Shown piece by piece: positions 55,075 to 64,000 of a stretch of 64,000 nt of DNA (positions are counted from its first letter, which is position 1; every line of letters starts with the position of its first letter). The notes under the pieces were generated by a model. The model did no database searches and was not told the DNA's origin. It saw only the letters and a program-made list of their open reading frames with translations. The stretch is from Clostridia bacterium (GTDB lineage: Bacteria; Bacillota_A; Clostridia; Christensenellales; Aristaeellaceae). The DNA lies in the NCBI GenBank assembly GCA_017464225.1, contig JAFUDW010000160.1:1-64000 (forward strand), read 5' to 3'. A program made the translations under genes and the position numbers.

Positions 55075-55871
55075 GGGGTTTCCTCCTTAAAAGCCATTTG
55101 CCCGCCGTAAGGCCGGCATTTGGATGGATAAACATCAACATCATATTCTAACGCATTCATGGCTTTTTGTAAAGCCTCAGAAAGCAGCGGAACGAGAGGC
55201 CCCTCAGTTCCAAAATGTCCGCCCTGATATAATACAAACCCTGTTCCCGCGGCCGCCAGCGCATTATGATGGCGTACCTCGCCGGTCAGATAGGCTTGCG
55301 CACCCATGCTGCGGGCTAGCTCGAATCCCTCATCATATGCGCCGCCGCTGATCCCAAGCGTGGAGATCAGCGCGTCATTCTTGCCATATTGATATACCTG
55401 ATCATTTTCACAGGCAGCAATCCGAGACCGTAATACGTCCGCGGCGACCGGCGCGTCCGGAAGATCGCCCACAAACATGAATCCTTCCTGACGAACGTTC
55501 TGCAGGTTCAGCGCTTGAACGAGCGCTGCGCTGCCGCTGTAAAGCGGCGATTGATCCAGGTTGGTATGGGCGGCGATCATGCTTATATTTTCGCGGACCA
55601 TTCTGCAAATCAATCCACCTTCATAATCGTCCTCCAAGATCCGTTTCGTGCCGCGGAACATCAGCGGATGATGGGTTACGATCAGCTGCACGTTCAGCGT
55701 TTTTGCTTCATCAAGCACACCTGGCGTAACGTCGAGCGCCACAAGGATCCGTTCAACCGGCGCATTGAGACTGCCCACCAACAGGCCAACGTTATCATAG
55801 CTTTCCGCTGTTTCAAAGGGCGCAATCTCATTCAGCCAATCCAATACTGTTTTTACAGTCAGCTGCTGCAT
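55071..55871 (-). CDS. Nif3-like dinuclear metal-centre protein
   Basis: 266 aa. VTHHPLMF and AAHTNLDQ carry metal-ligand His residues, with YQGGHFGTEGPLVP near the C terminus, matching the NIF3/YqfO family that forms hexamers with a two-metal site. The biochemical role is not settled. It overlaps trmK by 13 bases. Confidence 0.92.
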   Translation of the reverse strand: MQQLTVKTVLDWLNEIAPFETAESYDNVGLLVGSLNAPVERILVALDVTPGVLDEAKTLNVQLIVTHHPLMFRGTKRILEDDYEGGLICRMVRENISMIAAHTNLDQSPLYSGSAALVQALNLQNVRQEGFMFVGDLPDAPVAADVLRSRIAACENDQVYQYGKNDALISTLGISGGAYDEGFELARSMGAQAYLTGEVRHHNALAAAGTGFVLYQGGHFGTEGPLVPLLSEALQKAMNALEYDVDVYPSKCRPYGGQMAFKEETP

Positions 55872-56509
55872 TTTTCAAGCTCCTCCCTGATCCATTGCAA
55901 TTGTGTTTTATGATTCTTTTCACAAGATACTACGCCATCCCGCCATTGCAGAAAGGGTTTCCAAAGAGGGGGCCTTTCCTGCATCAGTATGGGGCCCAGG
56001 TACAGCTCCTTATCTTCGTACTGACCTTTCCCCTCCGTTGCCTTCATAATCACATAATAACGGCCTTTTGCGCGCACAAGCTTTTCATGGATCAAATGGT
56101 AGCCGATGGCGCAAATTGATTCACGAATGAGCGGAATCTCGGTATGGCAGGATAGAACCAGATCAGCGCCGCAGAGCATTTGCCTGCCTTTTATCAGGAT
56201 ATCTGACATCAGCCGTCCGCCCATGCCGCAGATCGCAATACATTGCACAGGCGTGTCTTTCAAGGCATCAAGTCCGTCAGCCACACGGAAATGCGCCTGG
56301 CCAGACAGCCCATGCAGCGAAAGGAGCCTTTGCGCTTTTGAAAGGGATTCCGCGCTGATATCGCTGACGATCATATTGCGGCAAATCCTCTGATGGAGCA
56401 AATAACAGGATAACCGCCCATGATCGGCGCCAATATCGGCGCCAACGTCACAGGCGGTGAAAAGCTCGGCCGCTGCGTGCAGCCGTTCGTCCAAGGAAGG
56501 GAGCCGCAT
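55859..56509 (-). CDS. trmK: tRNA (adenine-22-N1)-methyltransferase TrmK
   Basis: 216 aa. DVGADIGADHGRLSCYLLH (SAM motif I), VSDISAESLSKAQRLL and IAICGMGGRLMSDIL are the signature segments of YqfN/TrmK. It is translated 1 base after rpoD, the standard rpoD-trmK-nif3 order. Confidence 0.95.
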   Translation of the reverse strand: MRLPSLDERLHAAAELFTACDVGADIGADHGRLSCYLLHQRICRNMIVSDISAESLSKAQRLLSLHGLSGQAHFRVADGLDALKDTPVQCIAICGMGGRLMSDILIKGRQMLCGADLVLSCHTEIPLIRESICAIGYHLIHEKLVRAKGRYYVIMKATEGKGQYEDKELYLGPILMQERPPLWKPFLQWRDGVVSCEKNHKTQLQWIREELEKCSS

Positions 56510-56510
56510 T

Positions 56511-57698
56511 TTATTCCAAATAATCCTTTAGTTTTTTGCTTCTGCTGGGATGGCGCAACTTGCGAAGGGCTTTCGCTTCAATTTGGCGGATGCGTTCACG
56601 GGTCACTTTGAATTCTCGGCCCACCTCTTCCAGCGTACGCTGGTTGCCGTCATCCAGGCCGAAACGAAGGCGAAGCACCTTTTCTTCACGGGGTGTCAGT
56701 GTGTTCAAAACCTCCCAAAGCTGCTCGCGCATCAAAGCATGGGAAGCCATTTCGGCAGGAGCCGGCGTATCGTCGTCCGCGATAAAGTCCCCCAGATGGC
56801 TGTCCTCTTCTTCGCCAATGGGCGTTTCCAGCGAAACAGGCTCCTGGGCAATTTTGATGATCTCGCGGACTTTGGCTTCGCTGATGCCCATAGCCTTCGC
56901 GATTTCCTCAGGCGTAGGTTCGCGGCCATATTCCTGCAAGAGCTGACGGGAAACGCGGATCAGCTTATTGATGGTTTCCACCATATGGACGGGAATACGA
57001 ATGGTGCGGGCCTGATCCGCAATAGCGCGGGTTATGGCCTGGCGAATCCACCAGGTGGCATAAGTGGAAAACTTGTAACCTTTGCGATAATCAAATTTCT
57101 CCACAGCCTTGATCAGACCAAGATTCCCTTCCTGAATCAGATCAAGGAAAAGCATGCCGCGGCCAACATACCGTTTGGCAATGGAAACGACCAAACGCAG
57201 ATTAGCCTCCGCCAGGGAACGTTTTGCGGCGTTTCCATCCTCCACATAGGACTGATATTCCTTTATTTCATCTTCTGTCAGAGGAACGCCCGCTTCCTTT
57301 TCACCTTTTTCAAGGATTGCTGCGGCGTCGTCTCCGCGTTCCATGCGCATAGCGATGTCAATTTCCTCATCTGCGCTGAGGAGCTGCACCTTTCAGATCT
57401 CTTTCAGGTACATCCGAACAGGATCGTCAATGCTGATGCCTTCAGGCATGCTGAGATCCAGTTCTTCATCAATGGCAGGTTCTGCAGCGCTCGAATTATC
57501 CGGTGCGGAATTGATATCGCGGATGACCTCAACGCCCATTCCCTCAAGCGTATCAAGCACCATATCAAACTGATCGGGATCGATATCGATGGTGGAAAGC
57601 TTGGTAATGATTTCGTCATAGGTCATTACGCCCTTTGATTTGCCCAGCTCATAGATTTCATTGAGCTTATTCTGTTTTTTATCAGGCTGATTGCTCAA
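56511..57698 (-). pseudogene. rpoD: Housekeeping sigma factor RpoD with an in-frame TGA
   Basis: Primary sigma-70 factor, 394 aa if read through. Residues 1-101 hold region 1.1 and the start of 1.2 (ISIDDPVRMYLKEI); the next codon is TGA (57393-57395), exactly where the family has an invariant Gly (KEIG), and the frame continues [12 protein letters not shown]. All later parts are intact: 2.1-2.4 ([31 protein letters not shown]), 3 and 4.2 ([17 protein letters not shown]). One G-to-T change from GGA explains it. As the gene is essential, a sequence error, readthrough or restart at the GTG at 57389 must be considered. Start is TTG after AAAGGAG, which overlaps the dnaG stop. Confidence 0.9.
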
Positions 57699-57712
57699 TG
57701 CCTACGCTCCTT

Positions 57713-59473
57713 TCATTGCATCGCATCTTTGATGCGCTTCCTTTCGGTTGTCAGGGACATCAGTTCTTTTAAAGCTTCTTTTTTCTTTTCAGTATCCGAA
57801 ATATCATTGAGCGTGCTTTGAAGCGCGGATATTTGTTTTTCCACTCGGTCCAACCGGATTCTGTTTAAGCAGTCGCTCACCATCTGATCAGCGTTTTCGT
57901 CGTTGATTTCTGTATTGGCAACCAACAGCTTGCTGAGCGCGCTGCGCTCCTCATCGGTTTCGCATTGTCCAAGCAAGCTTGCAGGCGTGCTGCCTGCAAG
58001 CAGCTTTTCAACTGCTTTCCGAACAAAGGGCGTGTCAAAATCGCTCGCTTGAATGGCGTTTTCCGGAGCGAAACCGCTGATCAACAACGCTATCAGTTCT
58101 TTTTCGGCTTCAGAATAATCATCTTTTCTTCGGTAAGCGGATTTAGCGTGCGGAGCAACAACGCCCGCAGCTTGCCGCGTTTCCGAAGCAAGAGGCTTTA
58201 TGCCCATCTGCATTTGCAGAACCTCCCGGGAAAACCCAGTTTGAACGGTCAGCATCTGCAGATAATGATCCAATTCAATGGGCTCACGCACCTTCTGGAG
58301 TATTTTAGCGCTGCGCCTGGCATACTCCATACGGCCATCATCATCGCTGAGATCAAGCTCCTCTTTTGCTCGCTGCAGCAGGTATTCCGCGGAACGAAGC
58401 GGTTTCAGCTGCTGGAAAGCATCCAGTCCGCGCTGCCTGATAAACTCATCGGGATCCAGATTGTCAGGAAAAAACAGCACGCGTGCTGCGATCCCTTCCT
58501 GTTCAAAGATGTCAAGCGCGCGCACGATGGCATGCTGCCCTGCGCTATCGCCGTCATAGGATACCCAGATTTCAGGACAATAGCGTTTCAGAAGCCTTGC
58601 TTGCTCATTGGTCAGGGCGGTACCAAGGGTGGCCACCACGCCGCTTACGCCGTGCTGTATCAGCGCCACCACGTCCATATAGCCTTCCACCAGAATGATC
58701 CGTTTCAGATTGCGCTGTTTTTTCAACAAATTAGCGGCATAAACGCCTTTTCTTTTGTTAAAAACAGGCGTATCGGAAGTATTCAGATATTTGGGCTGGA
58801 TATCTCCCATGGCGCGTCCGCCGAAGCCAAGCACTTCCCCCTGTGCGTCAATAATAGGAAAAATAGCCCGGTTCCGGAACATATCAAATCTGGATTTTTC
58901 CTTGACGACAGTCAGCCCCGCCAATTGAAGCTCATCCTGCGTATATCCCTGCTGTTCCAGATGCTCCGTCAGCGCGCTCCATTGCTCCGGCGCGGCGCCG
59001 AGACCAAACTTTCGGATCGTTCCATCATCCACACCACGACCGTGCAGATAATCAAGCAACCGTTTGTTTTCGGGAAGCCACAATTGCGCGTGATACCATT
59101 TCGCCGCCTCTCGGTTGGCGGACAGCAGCCTTTCACGCTGGCTTCTTCTGCGAGCATAATCTGGATCTTCCTGCGTTTCCGGAATTTCCATGTGCAATTG
59201 TCTTGCCAGATGCTCCACCGCTTCACGAAAGGAAAGACGCTCCATCTCCTGAACGAACTGCACCACATTTCCCCCAGCTTTGCAGCCGAAGCAGTAATAC
59301 AGATTTTGCTCAGCGTTAACTGAAAAGGATGGCGTTTTCTCGTGATGAAATGGACAAAGGCCCCAATACCGGGAACCGTTTTTTTTCAGGGGAACATATG
59401 CGGAAACAACCTGCACGATATCTGCGCGCTCATAGAGCTCATCCAGCCACGCCGCAGGAAATCTTCCCGCCAT
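57713..59473 (-). CDS. dnaG: DNA primase DnaG
   Basis: 586 aa. N-terminal zinc finger (CPFHHEKTPSFSV, YYCFGCKAGGNVV), Toprim core (ILVEGYMDVVAL, SYDGDSAGQHA, FFPDNLDPDEFI) and C-terminal helicase-interaction domain. The ATG at 59473 follows AAGGAGGAAAAGAA; the frame extends to 59638 without a ribosome site. Ends in TGA overlapping the rpoD ribosome site. Confidence 0.97.
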   Translation of the reverse strand: MAGRFPAAWLDELYERADIVQVVSAYVPLKKNGSRYWGLCPFHHEKTPSFSVNAEQNLYYCFGCKAGGNVVQFVQEMERLSFREAVEHLARQLHMEIPETQEDPDYARRRSQRERLLSANREAAKWYHAQLWLPENKRLLDYLHGRGVDDGTIRKFGLGAAPEQWSALTEHLEQQGYTQDELQLAGLTVVKEKSRFDMFRNRAIFPIIDAQGEVLGFGGRAMGDIQPKYLNTSDTPVFNKRKGVYAANLLKKQRNLKRIILVEGYMDVVALIQHGVSGVVATLGTALTNEQARLLKRYCPEIWVSYDGDSAGQHAIVRALDIFEQEGIAARVLFFPDNLDPDEFIRQRGLDAFQQLKPLRSAEYLLQRAKEELDLSDDDGRMEYARRSAKILQKVREPIELDHYLQMLTVQTGFSREVLQMQMGIKPLASETRQAAGVVAPHAKSAYRRKDDYSEAEKELIALLISGFAPENAIQASDFDTPFVRKAVEKLLAGSTPASLLGQCETDEERSALSKLLVANTEINDENADQMVSDCLNRIRLDRVEKQISALQSTLNDISDTEKKKEALKELMSLTTERKRIKDAMQ

Positions 59474-59639
59474 TTCTTTTCCTCCTTCCCCCTTTCCGGT
59501 TCGTAAAACAAATTCGCCATTTCTCTCAATTTTCCTGCAATCCTGACAAGATAATTCATGGAAACCAGCGTATTCTTTTCCCATCGTGAACATATGCTTA
59601 TATACGCTGCAAAAAGATAAAAACCTGCTTTGTCGCACA

Positions 59640-59668
59640 AAAATACGCCGGATATTTTTGTCCGGCGT
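59640..59668 (-). terminator. Terminator of the PBP2-MinD-like-rodA operon
   Basis: On the minus strand, ACGCCGGA-N8-TCCGGCGT is followed by ATTTTTG, directly after rodA. Confidence 0.85.
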
Positions 59669-59676
59669 TAATGGGT

Positions 59677-60951
59677 TTATTGAATGGCAGGGGTTTTCTT
59701 TTTGCCGCGCCTGCGCTTTCTTCCGGAAGCGGACAGCCGCACGGGTATATTGATGGCTGTCGCGCTTGAACGATTCTTGACAACGTTCAATATCAGTCCG
59801 ATTCCGGCCATATTCGTGACAAAGTTCGATCCGCCATAGCTGATCAGCGGCAGAGGAATGCCCGTAATCGGCAATAACCCCACCGTCATGCCGATGTTTT
59901 CCACGATATGAGCAAAAAACATGGCCATAACGCCGTATATGATCAGCCGTCCGTACTTATCTGCGGTATAATGCGCCAGATAAAACATACGAAGCAGCAG
60001 CAGAAAATAAGCGAAAATCACGCCAACGCAGCCAACAAAGCCAAAAGCCTCGCCAATGGCTGAAAAGATGAAATCCGTCCAATCCTCAGGCACATAATTA
60101 AGCTGGCTCAAAGAGCCTGTAACAAACGTGCCGATCCCGGTTCTTCCTCCGGAACCAATGGCAAGCTGTGAATTGAGGATCTGATATCCTCCGCTGTTTT
60201 TGTATTCCTCAGGATTCAGGAAAGAAAGGATACGCTGCAGACGAAAGCTTTGCGATCCGCTCACCATCATATAGCCAAACAAGCCGAAAACAGCCAGAAT
60301 CGCCAGGATCATGATGGTCAGCAGCAGCCAGGGCTCCGCGTCGGCAAAATACAGCATCACATAGAAGATCACGCACATGACCAGTACGGAACCCACTTCT
60401 CCCTGCGCCAGGGTGATCAGCACAGGCGCGCCGAAAATGATCAGGTTATGCATGGCGTTACTGAACGTATTAAAGGGTTTTTCGGTGCTGGAAAGGCTTC
60501 GTGCAAGCATGAGGATGATGCCGATCTTGATAAACTCAGCAGGCTGAATGGTACGCCCGCGTCCGATGGGGATCCAGGCAGATACGCCCGAAATGGCTTC
60601 CGATGCCAACGCCAACACCAATAAGCCGATGATGGCGTAGTACACCAGACGGCCCTGCACACGCAAAAGCTCATAAGGAACCGCAACCAAAAAGCCAAGG
60701 ATCAAAGGCGAAACCAAGCAAAACACCGCCTGCCAGGAAGCGCTGTTTGAGTTCAGTATATAATTCAATACCGAAAGCTCGGTGCCTTTGTCCGGGTTAA
60801 AAGTAGCGATGGCGATGCTGTACACGCCAAACAGCGCCAGCGTGTAAGTAATGAGCAGCAGCGGGATATCCAGATGCGCTCTTGTCCGCCTGTCCTCCGT
60901 GGACATGACGCCAGCCATTGGACGGCCTATTTTTCTTTTCAGGAATGCCAC
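59677..60951 (-). CDS. rodA: Rod-shape peptidoglycan polymerase RodA (SEDS family)
   Basis: 424 aa, about 10 membrane helices. SEDS motifs: IGRGRTIQPAEFIKIG, GGRTGIGTFVTGSLSQLNYVPEDWTDFIFSAIGE region (catalytic Asp in PEDWTDF), and GIPLPLISYGGSNF. It polymerises lipid II with its partner PBP2, encoded two genes upstream. It overlaps the MinD-like gene by 13 bases. Confidence 0.95.
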   Translation of the reverse strand: MAFLKRKIGRPMAGVMSTEDRRTRAHLDIPLLLITYTLALFGVYSIAIATFNPDKGTELSVLNYILNSNSASWQAVFCLVSPLILGFLVAVPYELLRVQGRLVYYAIIGLLVLALASEAISGVSAWIPIGRGRTIQPAEFIKIGIILMLARSLSSTEKPFNTFSNAMHNLIIFGAPVLITLAQGEVGSVLVMCVIFYVMLYFADAEPWLLLTIMILAILAVFGLFGYMMVSGSQSFRLQRILSFLNPEEYKNSGGYQILNSQLAIGSGGRTGIGTFVTGSLSQLNYVPEDWTDFIFSAIGEAFGFVGCVGVIFAYFLLLLRMFYLAHYTADKYGRLIIYGVMAMFFAHIVENIGMTVGLLPITGIPLPLISYGGSNFVTNMAGIGLILNVVKNRSSATAINIPVRLSASGRKRRRGKKKTPAIQ

Positions 60952-61691
60952 GGCAACCTCCTGGAGCGATGCAGATTCAAGGCTCCCTCCCCACTGTCCA
61001 GACGTTTGGCGGTATCCCGTACGGCAGCTTTGATCTTTCCGGGATATGCGTTGTATTCTCGTCTGTCCAGCGTCTCCATAAAAACTGCCTCATAAAACGG
61101 TATAGCGCCGATCAGCCGGATATCCAAATAATCAATTTGAGCCTGCAGCCGTTCGTTTAGTTTGGCGTTCATATCCTTACAATTGATAATGCAGCTGATC
61201 GGAGAAGATTCATTTTCCCTGATCAAAGCGCAAAGACGTTCCATATTCCGAAGAGAAATATCACCCGGCGTTGCAATCAAAATATTTTCATCTGCAATAG
61301 CGCGCATAGCTTTGCATATCTGCAAGCAAGGATCCGGCATATCGATAAGCGTATAATCAAATCGCTTTGCAAGACGCTGAAAAAGATGCCGCATATCATC
61401 CAGATTCATTTCATCTTCAATATCAAGCTGAGGAGCGGCAATCATGGAAAGAGACGGCGCAATTTGAATTAACGCCTGCTCTGCAGAGCAGATATCCTTG
61501 CAAAGATCGAAAAAATCAAAAACGGCTTTATCCTGCGCCCGAAGCATGATATCCAGGGCGCGCATCCCCGCATGCCCGTCGAGCAGGCAGACCTTTTTTT
61601 CCATGGCTGCCAGCTCAAATCCAAGCGCCGCAGTCAGCGTGGTCGTTCCGCACCCGCCTTTACATCCTGTCAGCGAAATGATCTTTCCCAT
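60939..61691 (-). CDS. MinD/CpaE-like protein lacking the P-loop lysine
   Basis: 250 aa ParA/MinD fold. The deviant Walker A reads CKGGCGTTTLT: the signature Lys of KGG is kept but the GK[ST] Lys is Thr. The second motif is DGHAGMRALDIML instead of DxDxGLRNLD, while Walker B-like YTLIDMP remains. This resembles CpaE/TadZ pseudo-ATPases or a degenerate MinD. A canonical minC-minD pair often stands in this locus, so it may have a positioning role without normal ATP switching. It lies between PBP2 and rodA. Confidence 0.85.
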   Translation of the reverse strand: MGKIISLTGCKGGCGTTTLTAALGFELAAMEKKVCLLDGHAGMRALDIMLRAQDKAVFDFFDLCKDICSAEQALIQIAPSLSMIAAPQLDIEDEMNLDDMRHLFQRLAKRFDYTLIDMPDPCLQICKAMRAIADENILIATPGDISLRNMERLCALIRENESSPISCIINCKDMNAKLNERLQAQIDYLDIRLIGAIPFYEAVFMETLDRREYNAYPGKIKAAVRDTAKRLDSGEGALNLHRSRRLPWHS

Positions 61692-61702
61692 ATTTCACCT
61701 CG

Positions 61703-64000
61703 TCAGGGCATCAGCTCATTGCCGCCCACCACGGTCACATCGCCGGTATTTTTTTCTTTTTCATTCATCCACCAGCTGATGAACTCCTTGACGGCGACAG
61801 AGCTTTCTCCGCCGGAGTAACCGTTAGGGATAAAAGCAATTACAGCGATCTCGGCATCGGTAGAGAACGGCGTCAAGGCGCAGAACCAGGAATTGTTTTC
61901 CAAATCCAGTTTGATATTTCCGCGGGTGATCTGTGACGTTCCGGTTTTAGCCCAGATTTCATCGTTGTATGCCCAACCTTTAAAATGCTTCTGCGCGGTA
62001 CCGGAATCGTCCACCACGCCCTTCATTCCTTCCCGGATGTAAGGAAGATAGCCTTCCACGCCTTCCAATTGGTTGAACAGGCTCGGCGCGGTCTTTGATA
62101 TCACTTCGCCCTCAGGAGATACCACAGAATCGATGATATGCAGGTTCCATACCTTGCCTCCGTTGCCCAGCGCGGCGATATAGCGGGACATGGCGGCAGG
62201 CGTCACCATGGTAATGCCCTGGCCGATAGCGGTCTGCACCTCCAAGCTGCCACCCCATTTAATATCGTTCAAATAGATATAAATATCGCTGACAACAGCG
62301 GCGCGCATGGCCTGCTCACGGGGCATATTCAGTTCATCCATCAGGATAATCTGCAGCTGGGTGACCCAGTGGCTCTGATCGGTGCTGACAGCCATATCCA
62401 TCATGCGCTTAACGCACTTATCCAGGCGCTCTTCATTGTAAGAAATGCCATTGCTGGCGCCAATATTCTGCAAATGCTGCTTGATCTTTGCCGATACCAG
62501 CGTGGGCGTCCAGGTACGCTGTTCAGTCAGCGAAACCGATGGATCGTACAGATTGGCCTGATTGCCAACCAGGCTGCGAGCTTCGCCCTTGAGCTCTATA
62601 CCGGTTTTGCTGGTCAGCCCCATATTGACGGCGTACTGATAAAGCAGATTGCTGCCGGTATCGCCATACAGACGCGCGGCAAGCTCATAGAAAAAGTAAT
62701 TGCAGGAGTGGGACAAGCCCTGAATAACCGTTTGATCGCTGTGCTGCCAGCGCAGATTTTTGGCAATCCAGCATGTAGGAGCTTCATTTTCATTGTTGGT
62801 ATACCGCATAAATGGCCCGCCATCGCTGATGGTGTCCACAGGCGTGATCGCACCGTTGACAAGAGCGGCGAGCGCAGTGACCATCTTATAAGTGGAACCA
62901 GGCTCTGCGCGCTGCTGAATGGCGTAATTCATCATTACGTTGCGCTCGTCGGTCAGGATTTCAGCGGCAGCCTCTCCCCCTGCGATCAGCGCGTTCAAAT
63001 CATAGGTCGGATACTGTGCCATAGCAAGCACATTTCCATTGCTGACGTCCGTAACCATCAGCACGCCTGTTTCGGCCAGAAGCAACGGATATTTATCCCA
63101 GTCGCGGCTGCCGTCCGTCAGCTTGGCGCGGTTTGTTTCAAGCCAGGTGGATTTGGCCATCTGGCTTTCCTGCTGATTCCTGGTGCTGCGCACATTGTCC
63201 TCAATGGCGCGCTCGGCGGCCTGCTGATAACTGGCAATGATGGTCAGTTTAACATTATTACCATCCTGAGGTTCAGTGCTGCTGAGCTCACGGGTCAGCT
63301 TGCCGTTGTTATCCTTTTCCATAAGCCTGCTGCCGGAGCGCAATGAAATATTTTCCGTCAGCTCCCGCTCCATGGAATATTCCATGCCGTCCAAACCGAT
63401 GGTATCGGACAGCTGGTACCCCTGGGGCTTTAGTTCGTTTTCATAGGTATCGTAGGAAGAAATAGGGCCGACGTAGCCGATGATATGGGATGCCAGCGTG
63501 CCGCGGGGATAAACGCGCTGAGAACCTACTTCAATATCAAAGCCATCCAGCATCATGCTGCGGCCCTCGATCTCCGATACGGTGGAATACGATACGTCCT
63601 TTGCAATGACCACCGGCACCGAGTTGAACAGGTTCATCTGCATTTCATTGTAGATGGCCATGACCTTGAGGATCATTTCCTCTGTCAGATGAATGTCTTC
63701 CGCGCGGGCCACGGCGTCAAACTGATAACGATCATACAGTTCATCATATGCCGCGGCAGCGTCGTCATATTTGGCGGATGTCAGATAATGATTGCTGCGC
63801 CACTGGCTGCTGCGAATGTTCCAGCTTGCCTGAGAAATACCTTCGCCAAACTGGTATTGCCATGCGCCGTCATCATCTCGTCCGATGACGAAATCGACGC
63901 AGATTTCACCACCGTATTTTTCAATGATATCGATGGCGCTCAGGATCGATTTGGTAAACTTTTGATAATTTGCTTTTCCGCCCTGGGCCGAACTGCGGTA
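61703..64000 (-). CDS. mrdA: Penicillin-binding protein 2 (class B, 5' partial)
   Basis: Transpeptidase for cell elongation. The frame is open to the right edge; a GTG at 63712 is internal. The visible part has the dimerisation domain (GSQRVYPRGTLASHIIGYVG) and the transpeptidase with EPGSTYKMVTALA (SxxK), LSHSCNYFFYELA (SxN) and WAKTGTSQ (KTG). A Gln/Asn-rich insert lies near NQQESQMAKST. It is followed by the MinD-like gene and rodA, its SEDS partner. Confidence 0.93.
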   Translation of the reverse strand, partial: YRSSAQGGKANYQKFTKSILSAIDIIEKYGGEICVDFVIGRDDDGAWQYQFGEGISQASWNIRSSQWRSNHYLTSAKYDDAAAAYDELYDRYQFDAVARAEDIHLTEEMILKVMAIYNEMQMNLFNSVPVVIAKDVSYSTVSEIEGRSMMLDGFDIEVGSQRVYPRGTLASHIIGYVGPISSYDTYENELKPQGYQLSDTIGLDGMEYSMERELTENISLRSGSRLMEKDNNGKLTRELSSTEPQDGNNVKLTIIASYQQAAERAIEDNVRSTRNQQESQMAKSTWLETNRAKLTDGSRDWDKYPLLLAETGVLMVTDVSNGNVLAMAQYPTYDLNALIAGGEAAAEILTDERNVMMNYAIQQRAEPGSTYKMVTALAALVNGAITPVDTISDGGPFMRYTNNENEAPTCWIAKNLRWQHSDQTVIQGLSHSCNYFFYELAARLYGDTGSNLLYQYAVNMGLTSKTGIELKGEARSLVGNQANLYDPSVSLTEQRTWTPTLVSAKIKQHLQNIGASNGISYNEERLDKCVKRMMDMAVSTDQSHWVTQLQIILMDELNMPREQAMRAAVVSDIYIYLNDIKWGGSLEVQTAIGQGITMVTPAAMSRYIAALGNGGKVWNLHIIDSVVSPEGEVISKTAPSLFNQLEGVEGYLPYIREGMKGVVDDSGTAQKHFKGWAYNDEIWAKTGTSQITRGNIKLDLENNSWFCALTPFSTDAEIAVIAFIPNGYSGGESSVAVKEFISWWMNEKEKNTGDVTVVGGNELMP

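Noticed and set aside
57965..59323. 452-codon plus-strand open frame opposite dnaG
   Set aside because: It is antisense to dnaG, has no ribosome site and no known domain.
61703..63712. GTG at 63712 as the start of PBP2
   Set aside because: The frame is open upstream to the window edge and encodes more of the protein; the GTG is internal.

Overview
The window looks like the chromosome of a Gram-positive, spore-former-lineage member of the Clostridia. The evidence is the typical Firmicutes gene orders (dnaG-rpoD-trmK-nif3, ylxM-ffh-rpsP-khpA-rimM-trmD, yqfC-yqfD-phoH-pgpH-ybeY-cdd-era), sporulation-associated genes (yqfC, yqfD, gerW/ytfJ, a DacF-like carboxypeptidase), a T-box leader before ileS, and strong Shine-Dalgarno sites. 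Moderate GC, BspA-type leucine-rich-repeat secretion and the gene fusions suggest an uncultured gut or rumen Clostridia lineage, but genus cannot be read from the sequence. I see no phage, insertion sequence, CRISPR array or tRNA gene.

Layout. 0-8.6 kb: secreted proteins (a giant LRR protein cut by the window edge, two small exported proteins, an SH3 protein with a Thr-Pro repeat tail) and a 2-keto-3-deoxygluconate-type sugar kinase. 8.7-12.5 kb: a three-gene sensory operon (7TM pseudokinase-like sensor, histidine kinase, LuxR-type response regulator). 12.8-17.9 kb: peptidase T, the ybaB-recR-tdk-rmuC DNA metabolism cluster and a ZIP metal transporter. 17.9-24 kb: tgt, two RNA-modification genes and ileS with its T-box. 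24-32 kb: the yqfC-to-era sporulation/RNA-processing operon, including a ybeY-cdd fusion. 32-35.6 kb: a Crh-like HPr, gltX and glnS. 35.7-41.8 kb: GDPD, greA, lysS, a membrane protein, a HAD-thymidylate kinase fusion and mnmA. 41.8-46.7 kb: a MarR regulator with a metal-binding lipoprotein, sporulation and cell-wall genes, RNA-modification genes. 46.7-51.3 kb: the SRP/ribosome-maturation operon, ending with a GNAT gene and a ParB-like gene. 51.3-53.8 kb: a stand-alone XerS-like recombinase beside a dif-like palindrome, a Cys-rich mini-protein and lexA. 54-59.5 kb: RNase P RNA and the dnaG-rpoD macromolecular-synthesis operon. 59.6-64 kb: rodA, a MinD-like protein and PBP2 (cut by the window edge), a cell-elongation cluster.

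Most notable points: (1) three otherwise intact genes carry one in-frame stop codon each (tdk TAG, ParB-like TAG, and the essential rpoD TGA at an invariant glycine), although TAG and TGA clearly terminate other genes here; (2) a 36-bp dif-like palindrome and an exact 15-bp inverted repeat bracket the promoter of the Xer-type recombinase, next to lexA; (3) two gene fusions, HAD phosphatase-thymidylate kinase and YbeY-cytidine deaminase; (4) a MarR/metal-binding operon with twin operators placed just after a perfect consensus promoter; (5) twin inverted repeats around the ylxM-ffh promoter; (6) a MinD-like protein without the P-loop lysine in the rodA-PBP2 locus.
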